Assembly (NCBI GenBank): GCA_964581385.1
Contig: CAZOOK010000003.1
Span: forward strand, 62,001 to 126,000
Reading direction: 5' to 3'
Source of the DNA: CAZOOK01 sp964581385
GTDB taxonomy: Bacteria; Pseudomonadota; Gammaproteobacteria; Nevskiales; Nevskiaceae
Length of the DNA stretch: 64,000 nt
The translations under genes and the position numbers were made by a program. Below are positions 55,689 through 63,885 of the stretch, in pieces. The first letter of the stretch is position 1. Every line of letters starts with the position of its first letter. The notes below the pieces were generated by a model. It was not told the origin of the DNA and made no database searches. It saw nothing but the letters and a program-made list of their open reading frames with translations.

Positions 55689-56855
55689 TTAGGCGCGAGG
55701 CAGGCCGAGCATGCGTTCGCCGATGATGTTGCGCTGGATTTCGTTGGTGCCCGCGTAAATCGGACCGGCTTGCGCAAACAGGAAGCCATCGATCCAGCGG
55801 CCCGCATCGGAGACCTGCGGTGCTTCCGGCATCAACTCGCCAAGCGGACCGAGGATGCGCATCGCCGTTTCGTGCATCAGCAGATCAAGTTCCGACCAGA
55901 AGATCTTGTTGGTGCTTGCCTCGGCACCAATCTGGCCACCCTTCATCAGGCGCGAGGCGGTGCGGTAGGTCGCCAAGGTATAAGCCTCCGCATCCATCCA
56001 ACTTTTGATGACCGCATCGCGGATCGATGGATCGGCATCGGCCGAGACGCGATTGCGACGGTACAGATCGACCAGCGCACGCGCCGTAGCCTGGAAGCGC
56101 GCCGGCGAACGCAGCATCAGGCCGCGCTCAAAACCCGCAGTGGCCATCGCCACGTTCCAACCCTGGCCTTCTTCACCCAGACGGTTGCGGACCGGCACAC
56201 GCACGTCGTCGAAGAAAATTTCAGCGAAGCCGGGTAGGCCGTTAAGTTGACGGATCGGCCGGATCGTGATGCCCGGCAGATTCAGCGGCAACAGCACGAA
56301 GGTCAGACCATGATGGCGCTGCGAATCCGGATCACTGCGGAACATGCCGAACAGCCAGTCCGCCCAAACCGCGCGCGTGGTCCAGATCTTCTGGCCGTTG
56401 ATGACGTAATGATCGTCCTTGCGGATCGCCTTGCAGCGAATCGCCGCCATGTCGGAGCCGGCGCCGGGTTCAGACCAGCCCTGCGCCCAGACGTCCTGGC
56501 CCGACGCCATGCGCGGCAGGAACAGCCGCTTCTGCTCCTCGGTGCCGTATTCCATCAGTGTCGGACCGAGCAGGAATACTCCGTTCTGATTGACGCGCAG
56601 TGGCGCACCGGCACGCCAGTATTCCTCCTCGAAAATCAGCCACTCGATGAGGTCGCAACCGCGACCGCCAAGTTCCTTGGGCCACGTGACCATGCCCCAG
56701 TGACCGGAGTTGAGCGTCGCTTCCCACTCGCGGTGCTGCTGGAAACCTTCCTTGGTGTCGAAGCTCTGCAGCGGTGTCTTCGGCACATGCTGTTCGAGCC
56801 ACCCGCGGATTTCCGCGCGAAACGCGCGCTGCGCGGCGGTATATTCGAGTTTCAT
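55689..56855 (-). CDS. Acyl-CoA dehydrogenase subunit, FadE31-like
   Basis: 388 residues. WPKELGGRGCDLIEWLIFEEEY, AQGWSEPGAGSDMAAIRCKA and GFERGLMLRSPARFQ carry the FAD-binding and substrate segments. As in IpdE1, the C-terminal motif is IYAGTNEIQRNII, with Ala in place of the usual Glu. It is probably the FAD-rich half of a heteromeric dehydrogenase with the next gene. Its start overlaps the echA20 stop (ATGA). Confidence 0.75.
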   Translation of the reverse strand: MKLEYTAAQRAFRAEIRGWLEQHVPKTPLQSFDTKEGFQQHREWEATLNSGHWGMVTWPKELGGRGCDLIEWLIFEEEYWRAGAPLRVNQNGVFLLGPTLMEYGTEEQKRLFLPRMASGQDVWAQGWSEPGAGSDMAAIRCKAIRKDDHYVINGQKIWTTRAVWADWLFGMFRSDPDSQRHHGLTFVLLPLNLPGITIRPIRQLNGLPGFAEIFFDDVRVPVRNRLGEEGQGWNVAMATAGFERGLMLRSPARFQATARALVDLYRRNRVSADADPSIRDAVIKSWMDAEAYTLATYRTASRLMKGGQIGAEASTNKIFWSELDLLMHETAMRILGPLGELMPEAPQVSDAGRWIDGFLFAQAGPIYAGTNEIQRNIIGERMLGLPRA

Positions 56856-57622
56856 TTTTTCCGCCCCGGAGTAAAGCTGGCGTCGCGCTTCTCCACGAAA
56901 GCGCGGCGAGTTTCTGCCGAATCTTTTTCGGTATAGGCCTGCAACGTGAAACCCTGCTCCCAGCGATATTTGTCTTCGAGATTGCCGTCCTCGATGCCGT
57001 TCAGCGATTCCTTGGCGAGACGGATCATCGCCGTGCTCTTGGCGGCGATCTTGCGCGCAATATCGAGCGCGGCATCGCGCAGCTGTGCGCGCGGCACTAC
57101 GCGCTCGATCGCGCCAAGACGGTAAGCCTCAGCGGCCGTGATCGGCTCGCCGGTGAAATACATCATGCGCACCTTCTGCACCGGGAACAGACGCTGCAGG
57201 TGCGCACCGCCGCCCATAGCGCCGCGATCAACTTCGGGTACGCCAAAGGTGGCGCACTCGGACGCGACCACGATATCCGCCGCGCCGGTAATGCCGATGC
57301 CACCGCCGAGCACGAAGCCGTGCACGGCCACGACGACCGGCAGCGCATTGCGATGCACCGCGCGGAACGTCTCATAGTTGCCGGCGTTCACCGACACGAT
57401 GCGTTCCGGGTGCTTGTTGAGTTCCTTGATATCAACGCCGGCGCAGAAACCCTTGCCCTCGGCACGGATCACGATCACGCGTGCCACCGGGTCGTGACCG
57501 AGGTTGTCGATCGCCTTGGCCAGGGCATGCCAGCCGGCGCTGTCGAGCGCATTGACCGGCGGCTGATCGATCACTAGTTCGGCAATACCTTCTTCGACGT
57601 GAATCTTGAACGGCAAGCTCAT
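56852..57622 (-). CDS. echA20: Crotonase-family ring hydrolase EchA20
   Basis: 256 residues. Crotonase fold with FCAGVDIKELNKHPE (oxyanion loop), VHGFVLGGGIGITGAADIV and PEVDRGAMGGGAHL. In mycobacteria EchA20 hydrolytically opens ring D of the HIEC-CoA intermediate. It overlaps both neighbours by four bases (fadE31-like and ipdC), placing it firmly in this pathway. Confidence 0.82.
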   Translation of the reverse strand: MSLPFKIHVEEGIAELVIDQPPVNALDSAGWHALAKAIDNLGHDPVARVIVIRAEGKGFCAGVDIKELNKHPERIVSVNAGNYETFRAVHRNALPVVVAVHGFVLGGGIGITGAADIVVASECATFGVPEVDRGAMGGGAHLQRLFPVQKVRMMYFTGEPITAAEAYRLGAIERVVPRAQLRDAALDIARKIAAKSTAMIRLAKESLNGIEDGNLEDKYRWEQGFTLQAYTEKDSAETRRAFVEKRDASFTPGRKK

Positions 57623-58728
57623 GCGGCACTCGTCTTCTGGATATCAATTGGTTTGGAACCGGTGGAGAGCGCGGCGAGGCGTTCGCTGGCGCCGGCGGCA
57701 ATGCGCGCGATCAATTCCGCGCAACCCGGCAGGTCACCAATGGCAGCCGCGACTTGTCCGCTGGGCAAGACGCCTTCATCGGGTACGCCATCGACCATCG
57801 CACGCTGGATGATGACTGGCGCATTGGCCGCCATCATTGTCTGCGCGATCGAATCGCCTTCGCGCATGGCACTAATGAAGGTCGAAATCATATGACCGGT
57901 GCTCATGCCGGTGTGGCTCTTCCACTTCCACGCGCTCGCCAGCGCGATCCATAGCCGGCGCAAAGGACCTGCGTTCTCCAGATGAATCAGGAACGCGTTG
58001 TCGATCATGCGCTGCGGCAGGCCGTCGAGCGCCGTGGAGGCGCGGATGCTGGCGGTGTCGGTAACGGCGAGATAGCGATCGAGCGTCGCGCGCGGCACTG
58101 GCGACTCCTTCGTCATCAGGAAGCGCGTGCCCATAGCGATGCCGGCGGCACCGAATGCCAGCGCGGCTGCGAGGCCGCGGCCGTCGCAGAAACCGCCGGC
58201 TGCGACGACCGGCACTTTCACCGCATCGAGCACCTGCGGCAGCAGAATCGTGGTCGGCACCGAGCCGGTGTGTCCACCGCCCTCGCCGCCCTGCACCGTG
58301 ACGATGTCGGCACCGAGTTCGACCGCTTTCACCGCGTGTTTGACCGCACCGACCGTCGGCATGCACAACACGCCGGCATCCTTGAAACGGCGGATCGTTT
58401 TCGCATCCGGACCGCGTCCGTATGACACCGCGCGCACGTGGTCACGATTGGCGATCACGACATCGATCACCTGCTTGGCATTTGGCTGGAACATGTGGAA
58501 GTTGACGCCGAACTGCTTGTTGGTCGCCCTGCGCACGGCGGCGATTTCCGACTCCAGCAATTCGGTGGACATGGTCGCAGCGGCGAGAAAGCCAAAACCG
58601 CCACCGTTGCTGGTCGCAGCGACCAGCTTGCTGTCAGCGACCCAGCCCATCGCGGTCTGCACGATCGGATAGCGACAGCCCAATCGTTCGGTCAACACCG
58701 TCTGCAGACCTATCACGGACGTGATCAT
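57619..58728 (-). CDS. ipdC: IpdC, flavin-dependent HIP-CoA pathway reductase (nitronate monooxygenase-like)
   Basis: 369 residues. A nitronate-monooxygenase-like TIM barrel: RYPIVQTAMGWVADSKLVAA, FGVNFHMFQPNA, TVQGGEGGGHTGSVPT and VVAAGGFCDGRGLAAALAFG (FMN phosphate site). Matches mycobacterial IpdC, which converts 5OH-HIPE-CoA in C/D-ring degradation. Directly downstream of the Ltp-type thiolase gene. Confidence 0.85.
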   Translation of the reverse strand: MITSVIGLQTVLTERLGCRYPIVQTAMGWVADSKLVAATSNGGGFGFLAAATMSTELLESEIAAVRRATNKQFGVNFHMFQPNAKQVIDVVIANRDHVRAVSYGRGPDAKTIRRFKDAGVLCMPTVGAVKHAVKAVELGADIVTVQGGEGGGHTGSVPTTILLPQVLDAVKVPVVAAGGFCDGRGLAAALAFGAAGIAMGTRFLMTKESPVPRATLDRYLAVTDTASIRASTALDGLPQRMIDNAFLIHLENAGPLRRLWIALASAWKWKSHTGMSTGHMISTFISAMREGDSIAQTMMAANAPVIIQRAMVDGVPDEGVLPSGQVAAAIGDLPGCAELIARIAAGASERLAALSTGSKPIDIQKTSAA

Positions 58729-58738
58729 GGCATGCGCT

Positions 58739-59932
58739 TCAGCACTTGACGATGACAGACGAGCCGTGGCCGAACAATCCCTGGTTGGCGGTAATACCGA
58801 CCCGTGCGCCTTGCACCTGGCGTTCGCCGGCCTGGCCGCGCAATTGCCAAGTCAGCTCGCAAACTTGTGCCAGCGCCTGCGCCGGCACCGCCTCGCCGAA
58901 GCACGCCAATCCACCGGACGGATTCACCGGCAGACGCCCACCGACGCGGGTGGCGCCTTCGCGGACCAGACGTGCCGCTTCGCCGCGCTTGCACAGCTGC
59001 AAATCTTCCATCCAATCCAGCTCCAGCGCGGTGGAAAGATCGTAAACCTCGGCGACGCTGACATCCTCGGGACCGATGCCGGCCTCCTCATAGGCTTTAC
59101 GCGGCAGCGCTGCCCGAAAGCTGTGCGGCGCAACGGCAACGGCGGAATCGGTCGCGATATCCGGCATTTCGACGACTTCAGAGGCGAAGGTTGGAGTCAC
59201 CGTCGAAATCGCAGCGACGCGCGGCGCCTTCGCTTTGCCGATGCGGCGCGCGTAGTCGAGGCTGGATACGATCAGCGCCGCACCGCCGTCAGACGTGGCA
59301 CAGATATCCATCAATCGCAGCGGATCGGCAACCATCGCCGATGCCGCAACATCGGCAGCAGTAAATTTCTTACGGTAACGCGCGTTCGGATTGGAAAAAC
59401 CGTGCTCGGCATTCTTGATCTTCACCCGCGCGAAGTCGTCCGGCGTATCGCCGTAGATCTCCATGCGCCGACGTGCGTATAACGCGAAATAGGTCGGGTT
59501 GGTGATGCCAACACGAAAACGAACCCAGTCCGGATCATCCGGACGTTCGCCCTTCTGCGGCGCGAGGAAACCTTTCGGCGTGGTGTCCGCACCGACGACG
59601 AGTGCAACTTCGCATTCACCGGACAGAATCTTGGAACGCGCCGCCGCCAGCGCCTGCGAACCCGAGGCACAGGCAGCGTACGACGTGTTTACCTGGGCGC
59701 CCTGCCAGCCCAGCGCCTGCGCGAAAGTCGCGCCGGCAACATAGCCGGGATAACCGCAGCGCATCGTCGCCGCACCGGACACGAATTGCACGTCGCGCCA
59801 GTTCACGCCGGAATCGGCCAGCGCCGCTCGTGCCGCAGCAACACCGTACTCAACGAAATTCTTGCCCCATTTGCCCCAGGGATGCATGCCGACGCCGAGA
59901 ATGGCGATTTCCTTGCTCATCGTCTGGCTCAT
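58739..59932 (-). CDS. Ltp/SCP2-type thiolase-like protein (aldolase candidate)
   Basis: 397 residues from the ATG at 59932, which has GGAGG six bases upstream and overlaps the DUF35 stop (ATGA). LGVGMHPWGKWGKNFVEYG, NTSYAACASGSQALAAA (Cys nucleophile region), YDLSTALELDWMEDL and NPSGGLACFGEAVPAQ are typical of lipid-transfer-protein thiolases. Such proteins work with a DUF35 partner as retro-aldolases in steroid side-chain removal, or as thiolases. The DUF35 gene is immediately upstream, so a complex is likely; the substrate is unassigned. Confidence 0.8.
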   Translation of the reverse strand: MSQTMSKEIAILGVGMHPWGKWGKNFVEYGVAAARAALADSGVNWRDVQFVSGAATMRCGYPGYVAGATFAQALGWQGAQVNTSYAACASGSQALAAARSKILSGECEVALVVGADTTPKGFLAPQKGERPDDPDWVRFRVGITNPTYFALYARRRMEIYGDTPDDFARVKIKNAEHGFSNPNARYRKKFTAADVAASAMVADPLRLMDICATSDGGAALIVSSLDYARRIGKAKAPRVAAISTVTPTFASEVVEMPDIATDSAVAVAPHSFRAALPRKAYEEAGIGPEDVSVAEVYDLSTALELDWMEDLQLCKRGEAARLVREGATRVGGRLPVNPSGGLACFGEAVPAQALAQVCELTWQLRGQAGERQVQGARVGITANQGLFGHGSSVIVKC

Positions 59933-60378
59933 CGCTTGCCTCCGGACCCGGGCTTCCATTTCCAGACCAGTTTTTGCGTGGTGTCATCCTCGGACAACAC
60001 TTCCAGCACCAGTTCCATTTCCATGCCGGCCTTCAACGATTCGACGCTCACGCCGGTAACGACCTGGCCGAGCACGATCATGCGCTCCTTCTCCAGTTCT
60101 ACCGCCGCGATGCTGAACGGCACGAATGGATCGGGCGCGATGTACGGTTCCGGTGGCTTATAGGAGGCGTTGGTGAACGACCATAGTTTGCCGGTGCGCG
60201 ACAGTTTCACTTCCTCGAACCGCTCGCCGGCGCAGTCAGGATTGCGGCAGAACGTGCTCTGTTTCGGAAAGTAATAGGTGCCGCAGGATGCGCATTGCGT
60301 ACCAAGCAAATGCGGCGTACTTTCATCGAGTGTGAACCAGCCTTCGAGCACGGCAACGCGGGTCTTGGCGCTCACCAC
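59929..60378 (-). CDS. DUF35 zinc-ribbon/OB-fold partner protein
   Basis: 149 residues. A zinc ribbon is formed by C29, C32, C44 and C49 (QCASCG...FCRNPDC), followed by the OB-fold (GKLWSFTNASYKPPEPY, PFSIAAVELEKERMIVLGQVV). DUF35 proteins bind acyl-CoA and pair with Ltp-type thiolases. Its stop overlaps the Ltp start by four bases. Confidence 0.85.
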   Translation of the reverse strand: MVSAKTRVAVLEGWFTLDESTPHLLGTQCASCGTYYFPKQSTFCRNPDCAGERFEEVKLSRTGKLWSFTNASYKPPEPYIAPDPFVPFSIAAVELEKERMIVLGQVVTGVSVESLKAGMEMELVLEVLSEDDTTQKLVWKWKPGSGGKR

Positions 60379-60427
60379 GGCACTCCACTAATGTTCTTCG
60401 ATCGGGACATGATGGCTCGGCCAGAAA

Positions 60428-61225
60428 TCACTGGGCGCGAACGGCAGGCGGATTGTTCTTGATGATCGCGCCGCGCAGGTTGTGGGGATCGAGCTTGCGG
60501 ATGATCGCGAGCTGCGTCTCGGTCGGCAGCGACGTGATACCCATATTGTCCGCCTTCAGCAGCGGAAAACCGGTCGCAGCCTCCACTTGTTCGAAGGTGA
60601 CGCCCGGATGCAGTGACTTCACGCGGATCGCGTGGTCGGGACCACCGAAATCGAATACGCACAGATCGGTGACGATCAGCCGGAGATCGACGAAATCGCG
60701 TTTCATACCTTCGCTCCAGCGCGCCGGGTTGTAGCCGACACCAGATACCATGTCGACCTCGCCGGGCACGAACACGCGCGGCCCGTGGTTGGGCACGAAG
60801 AACGAGTTGATGTGATTGATGCTGTTGCCGGGCAGCCCGCGGACACCGAGCACCGCCGACTTCGGTTTGGCGTAATCACCGACCGACGACAGATTAGTCT
60901 GGCCCCAGCGATCGATCTGCGTCGGTCCGATCATCGCATGACGCTTGCCGCCCCATACGCATTCGAACACGCGATCGAAGGACATATAGCCTTCGTACTT
61001 CGGTTGGTAATCGCCACGCGGCCCCAGCGGCACCGGCTCGGACACGAGATAGGCTTCGCTATCGGTCATCAACAATTCCGGCGTGTGCGTAAGCTTGGCC
61101 AGTGAGGCACCGAGACGTGGAATCGTGGTGATGCCAGAAGCGAGCACCTCGCCGTTGCCGCGCCAGGCTTCGGAAGCGGCAACGACCATCAGTTCCGCAA
61201 GTGTGATTTGGGTTTGTTCGGTCAT
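60428..61225 (-). CDS. ipdB: COCHEA-CoA hydrolase beta subunit IpdB
   Basis: 265 residues from the ATG at 61225 (the open frame extends further upstream into ipdA in another reading). CoA-transferase-like fold: VVAASEAWRGNGEVLASG, AMIGPTQIDRWGQTNLS, GLPGNSINHINSFFVPNHG and DLCVFDFGG. IpdA-IpdB hydrolyse the last steroid ring-derived CoA ester (COCHEA-CoA), opening ring C. It begins 10 bases after the ipdA stop. Confidence 0.88.
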   Translation of the reverse strand: MTEQTQITLAELMVVAASEAWRGNGEVLASGITTIPRLGASLAKLTHTPELLMTDSEAYLVSEPVPLGPRGDYQPKYEGYMSFDRVFECVWGGKRHAMIGPTQIDRWGQTNLSSVGDYAKPKSAVLGVRGLPGNSINHINSFFVPNHGPRVFVPGEVDMVSGVGYNPARWSEGMKRDFVDLRLIVTDLCVFDFGGPDHAIRVKSLHPGVTFEQVEAATGFPLLKADNMGITSLPTETQLAIIRKLDPHNLRGAIIKNNPPAVRAQ

Positions 61226-61235
61226 GGTCAGTTCC

Positions 61236-62117
61236 TCAGAACACCGGCGCCTTGAGTTTGGCGACGCCTTCGGCGCCACCGACTTTGGCCAGGTATTCCT
61301 TTTCACCGATGCTGACGAACTCCTCCACGTATTTCTGCCAGCCGTTTTCTTCCGTGGCAGACGCGTTGTAGCGCTTGAGATGCTCCATGTCCCAACCATA
61401 GTTCGGGCCCATGTAAGTCGGATGCGCACCGCAGGGCGCATGCACCACTCCGCTCACCAGATAACGCTCGAACGGATTCTGCTTTGCCGTCTCCGCATCG
61501 AGCGCGAGCTTATCGCGCAGCACTTCTGTGCTGACGAAGCAACGCTCGGCAGCTCGTGCGTAGAGATGATCAAAGAAGGTGTCGGCGCCGCGAACCAGCG
61601 TGTTGCCAAGCCGGTCGGCCTCGTTGACATGCAATAGCGCCACATCGAGCTTCAACGCTGGCATCGCCAGATAAACCTCGCCGTCGCCGTAGGGCGAACG
61701 GATCGTCTTCAGGCTAGGATTTTTTGCCAGAACGTCGCTGCCAAGTCCGCAGCGCGTCGGCAGGAAGGACATGCGCATGCCGGCGGCACGCAGGCCCCAC
61801 TCGAACATGCCTTCGTCCAGCTCCATCACCTCGATGGCGCCGGCTTCGCGTGCCTTGCGGTAATAAGGCTCCAAAGGAATCGCGTCCATCGTCACGAACG
61901 CGAAGATCAGCTTCTTCACCTTGCCGGCCGCGCACAGCATGCCGACGTCGGGACCGCCATAGGAAACCACCGTCAGATTCTTCAGATCGGAACGCAGAAT
62001 CTCGCGCACCAGCGCCATCGGTTTGCGCCGCGGTCCCCAGCCGCCGATGCCAATTGTCATGCCATCGCGCAGCTGCGCAACAGCGTCTTTCGCCGTTTTT
62101 GTTTTATCGAGTGCCAT
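61236..62117 (-). CDS. ipdA: COCHEA-CoA hydrolase alpha subunit IpdA
   Basis: 293 residues. DGMTIGIGGWGPRRKPMALVREI, VSYGGPDVGMLCAAG, IEVMELDEGMFEWGLRAAG (carrying candidate catalytic Glu) and NEADRLGNTLVRGADTFFDHL. It has the CoA-transferase fold but belongs to the hydrolase subgroup with IpdB. It follows the dioxygenase gene by about 20 bases. Confidence 0.88.
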   Translation of the reverse strand: MALDKTKTAKDAVAQLRDGMTIGIGGWGPRRKPMALVREILRSDLKNLTVVSYGGPDVGMLCAAGKVKKLIFAFVTMDAIPLEPYYRKAREAGAIEVMELDEGMFEWGLRAAGMRMSFLPTRCGLGSDVLAKNPSLKTIRSPYGDGEVYLAMPALKLDVALLHVNEADRLGNTLVRGADTFFDHLYARAAERCFVSTEVLRDKLALDAETAKQNPFERYLVSGVVHAPCGAHPTYMGPNYGWDMEHLKRYNASATEENGWQKYVEEFVSIGEKEYLAKVGGAEGVAKLKAPVF

Positions 62118-62136
62118 TGCGGATTTCGGTGTTGAA

Positions 62137-63036
62137 TCAGCGGAAGCCCACTGAGAAATCGTGGCCCCACAGGCTCACCGCCGTCGTTTCGAACGCAGTG
62201 TGATGGTTCCAATCCACGGTCAGGCCGCCGTAGCCATATTCGATGGCAAAGTTCGAAGGCGTGTTCATATAGAACGAAACCATCTTGTCGTTCACGTGAC
62301 GGCCAAGCGTCGCGATCAGCTTGACCTTGTTCTTCTGCATGCGGTCGTAACCGCGACCGACCTCATCCATCGACGGCACTTCGGCCATGATGTGCACGCA
62401 GCCCGACGGAATCGGCGCTTCGAACAGCGCTAGGCTGTGATGCCGCGAATTGGCGCAATGCAGGAAGTAGATGCGGGCAACCGGGGCATTCGGCTCGGGC
62501 CCAAATTTGTGACGGAAGATGTCCGATAGTCCGAAGCCGAGCACGTCACGGAAAAATGCGTAGGTCTCGTCGAACTTCGGCGCCGCTGGCAGGACGGTGT
62601 GGCCCATGCCTTGTTCACCGGTGACGAAGCTCTGCACGCCCACCGGCGACATGAAACGTTGAAAGTCGGTGATGAAACCCCAGACCAGCTCGTGGCGGTT
62701 GCCGGCTGGATCGCTGAAGCTCACCACGTCCTGCACCTTGCGCGCAGCCCGCAGCGCTTCACTGCCGCGCGTCACCTTCACACCGGCCTTTTCCAGTTTG
62801 GCAACGGTTTCGGCGAACGCTTCGGGGCCGCCAACTTCCCAACCGGACGCGTGGTAACGGTCTTCCGAACCCTTCTGCACCGCAATGCGGAACGCCCGCT
62901 CGTCCATCTTCAAGTAAACGCCGCCCTCTGGCGCATCCGCACCGGCCATGCCGAGCGTTTGCTCTCCGAACTGCCGCCAGTTCGAGGGTTGCGTGGATTC
63001 CGCCACGACGTACGCGAGCGCCTGAATATTCGACAT
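62137..63036 (-). CDS. hsaC: Extradiol ring-cleaving dioxygenase (HsaC/TesB-like, 3-alkylcatechol 2,3-dioxygenase)
   Basis: 299 residues from the ATG at 63036; an alternative ATG lies at 63048. Two vicinal-oxygen-chelate domains. Fe(II) ligands are H146 in GMGHTVLP, a His of the RHHSLAL motif (199/200) and E266 in FAIEYGYGG, the standard extradiol set; a second-shell His pattern (GRHVNDKMVSFYM, DWNHH) also matches. In steroid breakdown it cleaves the aromatised A ring of 3,4-DHSA. It is the first gene of the operon; HsaD-type hydrolase and HsaAB hydroxylase genes are not in the window. Confidence 0.85.
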   Translation of the reverse strand: MSNIQALAYVVAESTQPSNWRQFGEQTLGMAGADAPEGGVYLKMDERAFRIAVQKGSEDRYHASGWEVGGPEAFAETVAKLEKAGVKVTRGSEALRAARKVQDVVSFSDPAGNRHELVWGFITDFQRFMSPVGVQSFVTGEQGMGHTVLPAAPKFDETYAFFRDVLGFGLSDIFRHKFGPEPNAPVARIYFLHCANSRHHSLALFEAPIPSGCVHIMAEVPSMDEVGRGYDRMQKNKVKLIATLGRHVNDKMVSFYMNTPSNFAIEYGYGGLTVDWNHHTAFETTAVSLWGHDFSVGFR

Positions 63037-63231
63037 GGGACCGTTCATCCTAACGGAATTTAGTGAGGTGATTATTGGGTTTGAACCACCTCCGAACTTC
63101 ATCCGATAAGACTAGGATAAAGCCCTCCCAAGCGACGTATCAGCTTGAATTTATAGGCAGACAGTAAAAAAGCAGCCTCGCCGAGCCCGTCTCCATACGC
63201 CAGCGCACAGTCAAGCTGTGAGAGCAGCGCA

Positions 63232-63261
63232 GCGGCTCGCCGGAATCGTCGGGCGAGCCGC
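63232..63261 (-). terminator. Hairpin downstream of the small Lys-rich gene
   Basis: A perfect 10-bp stem, GCGGCTCGCC / GGCGAGCCGC, with a 10-base loop, ~20 bases after the stop at 63283. There is no T-run, so termination efficiency is doubtful. Confidence 0.45.
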
Positions 63262-63282
63262 GTTAACGCTTGCCCTGTTTTC

Positions 63283-63609
63283 TTACTTTCCTGCCGATTT
63301 CCGCACCACGCGCTTTGTTCCCCGCGCCGCGGCCGGCTTATGCAGCAACTTCTGCCGCTTCGCCAGATTTTCGATCTGCTTGGTAGCCGCCTTGCGCTTC
63401 CGGTCAATCATCTTGATCGTCGCATTGATTTCGGCTTTCGCTTTCTTCGTCAGATCAGCGCCTGCACCACCGAGACTGCGGAACAGTTTGGCTTCCGCTT
63501 CCGCGAGCGCGGCCAACGATGCCTCCGTGTGTCCCCACGCCACCTGCGCGTGCTTCCACGCGGCACGCACATCTTTTAACGGGTCCGCCATCACCGATTT
63601 CTTTGCCAT
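63283..63609 (-). CDS. Small Lys/Ala-rich coiled-coil protein, unknown function
   Basis: 108 residues. It is highly charged and alanine-rich with heptad-like helices (LAALAEAEAKLFRSLG, KKAKAEINATIKMIDRKRKA) and a very basic tail (KPAAARGTKRVVRKSAGK) that could bind nucleic acid or a polyanion. No signal peptide or membrane segment. I do not recognise the family. It is oriented with the steroid operon but separated from it by ~250 bases and a hairpin. Confidence 0.6.
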   Translation of the reverse strand: MAKKSVMADPLKDVRAAWKHAQVAWGHTEASLAALAEAEAKLFRSLGGAGADLTKKAKAEINATIKMIDRKRKAATKQIENLAKRQKLLHKPAAARGTKRVVRKSAGK

Positions 63610-63885
63610 GTCGCGTCCTCAAGATTTATGGAGTGAGTTTTCGATCCGTGACACGAGGCGCGTGGTTTCGTGAAAAGCCCGCATTGCCTATGCCACGTAA
63701 TACAAACTCATCATACCGAGACCGGCGTAGACGCTTGTTGATTTGGATCAAGCGCAGCTCCCACGCCGGCCGCAGAAGCGGCGCGCGATATCATGGCCGC
63801 ATGGCGCGGCGCGCAGATCTATCGCCAGTACCGCAAAATAGCCGGATCAGACCCGCCCCCCGATCCCGGTCAACGACTGTCACCG

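Noticed and set aside
63040..63120. KstR/KstR2-type operator ahead of the steroid operon
   Set aside because: An imperfect GGTGGTT...AATCACC palindrome exists but does not resemble the mycobacterial motifs; too weak to annotate.
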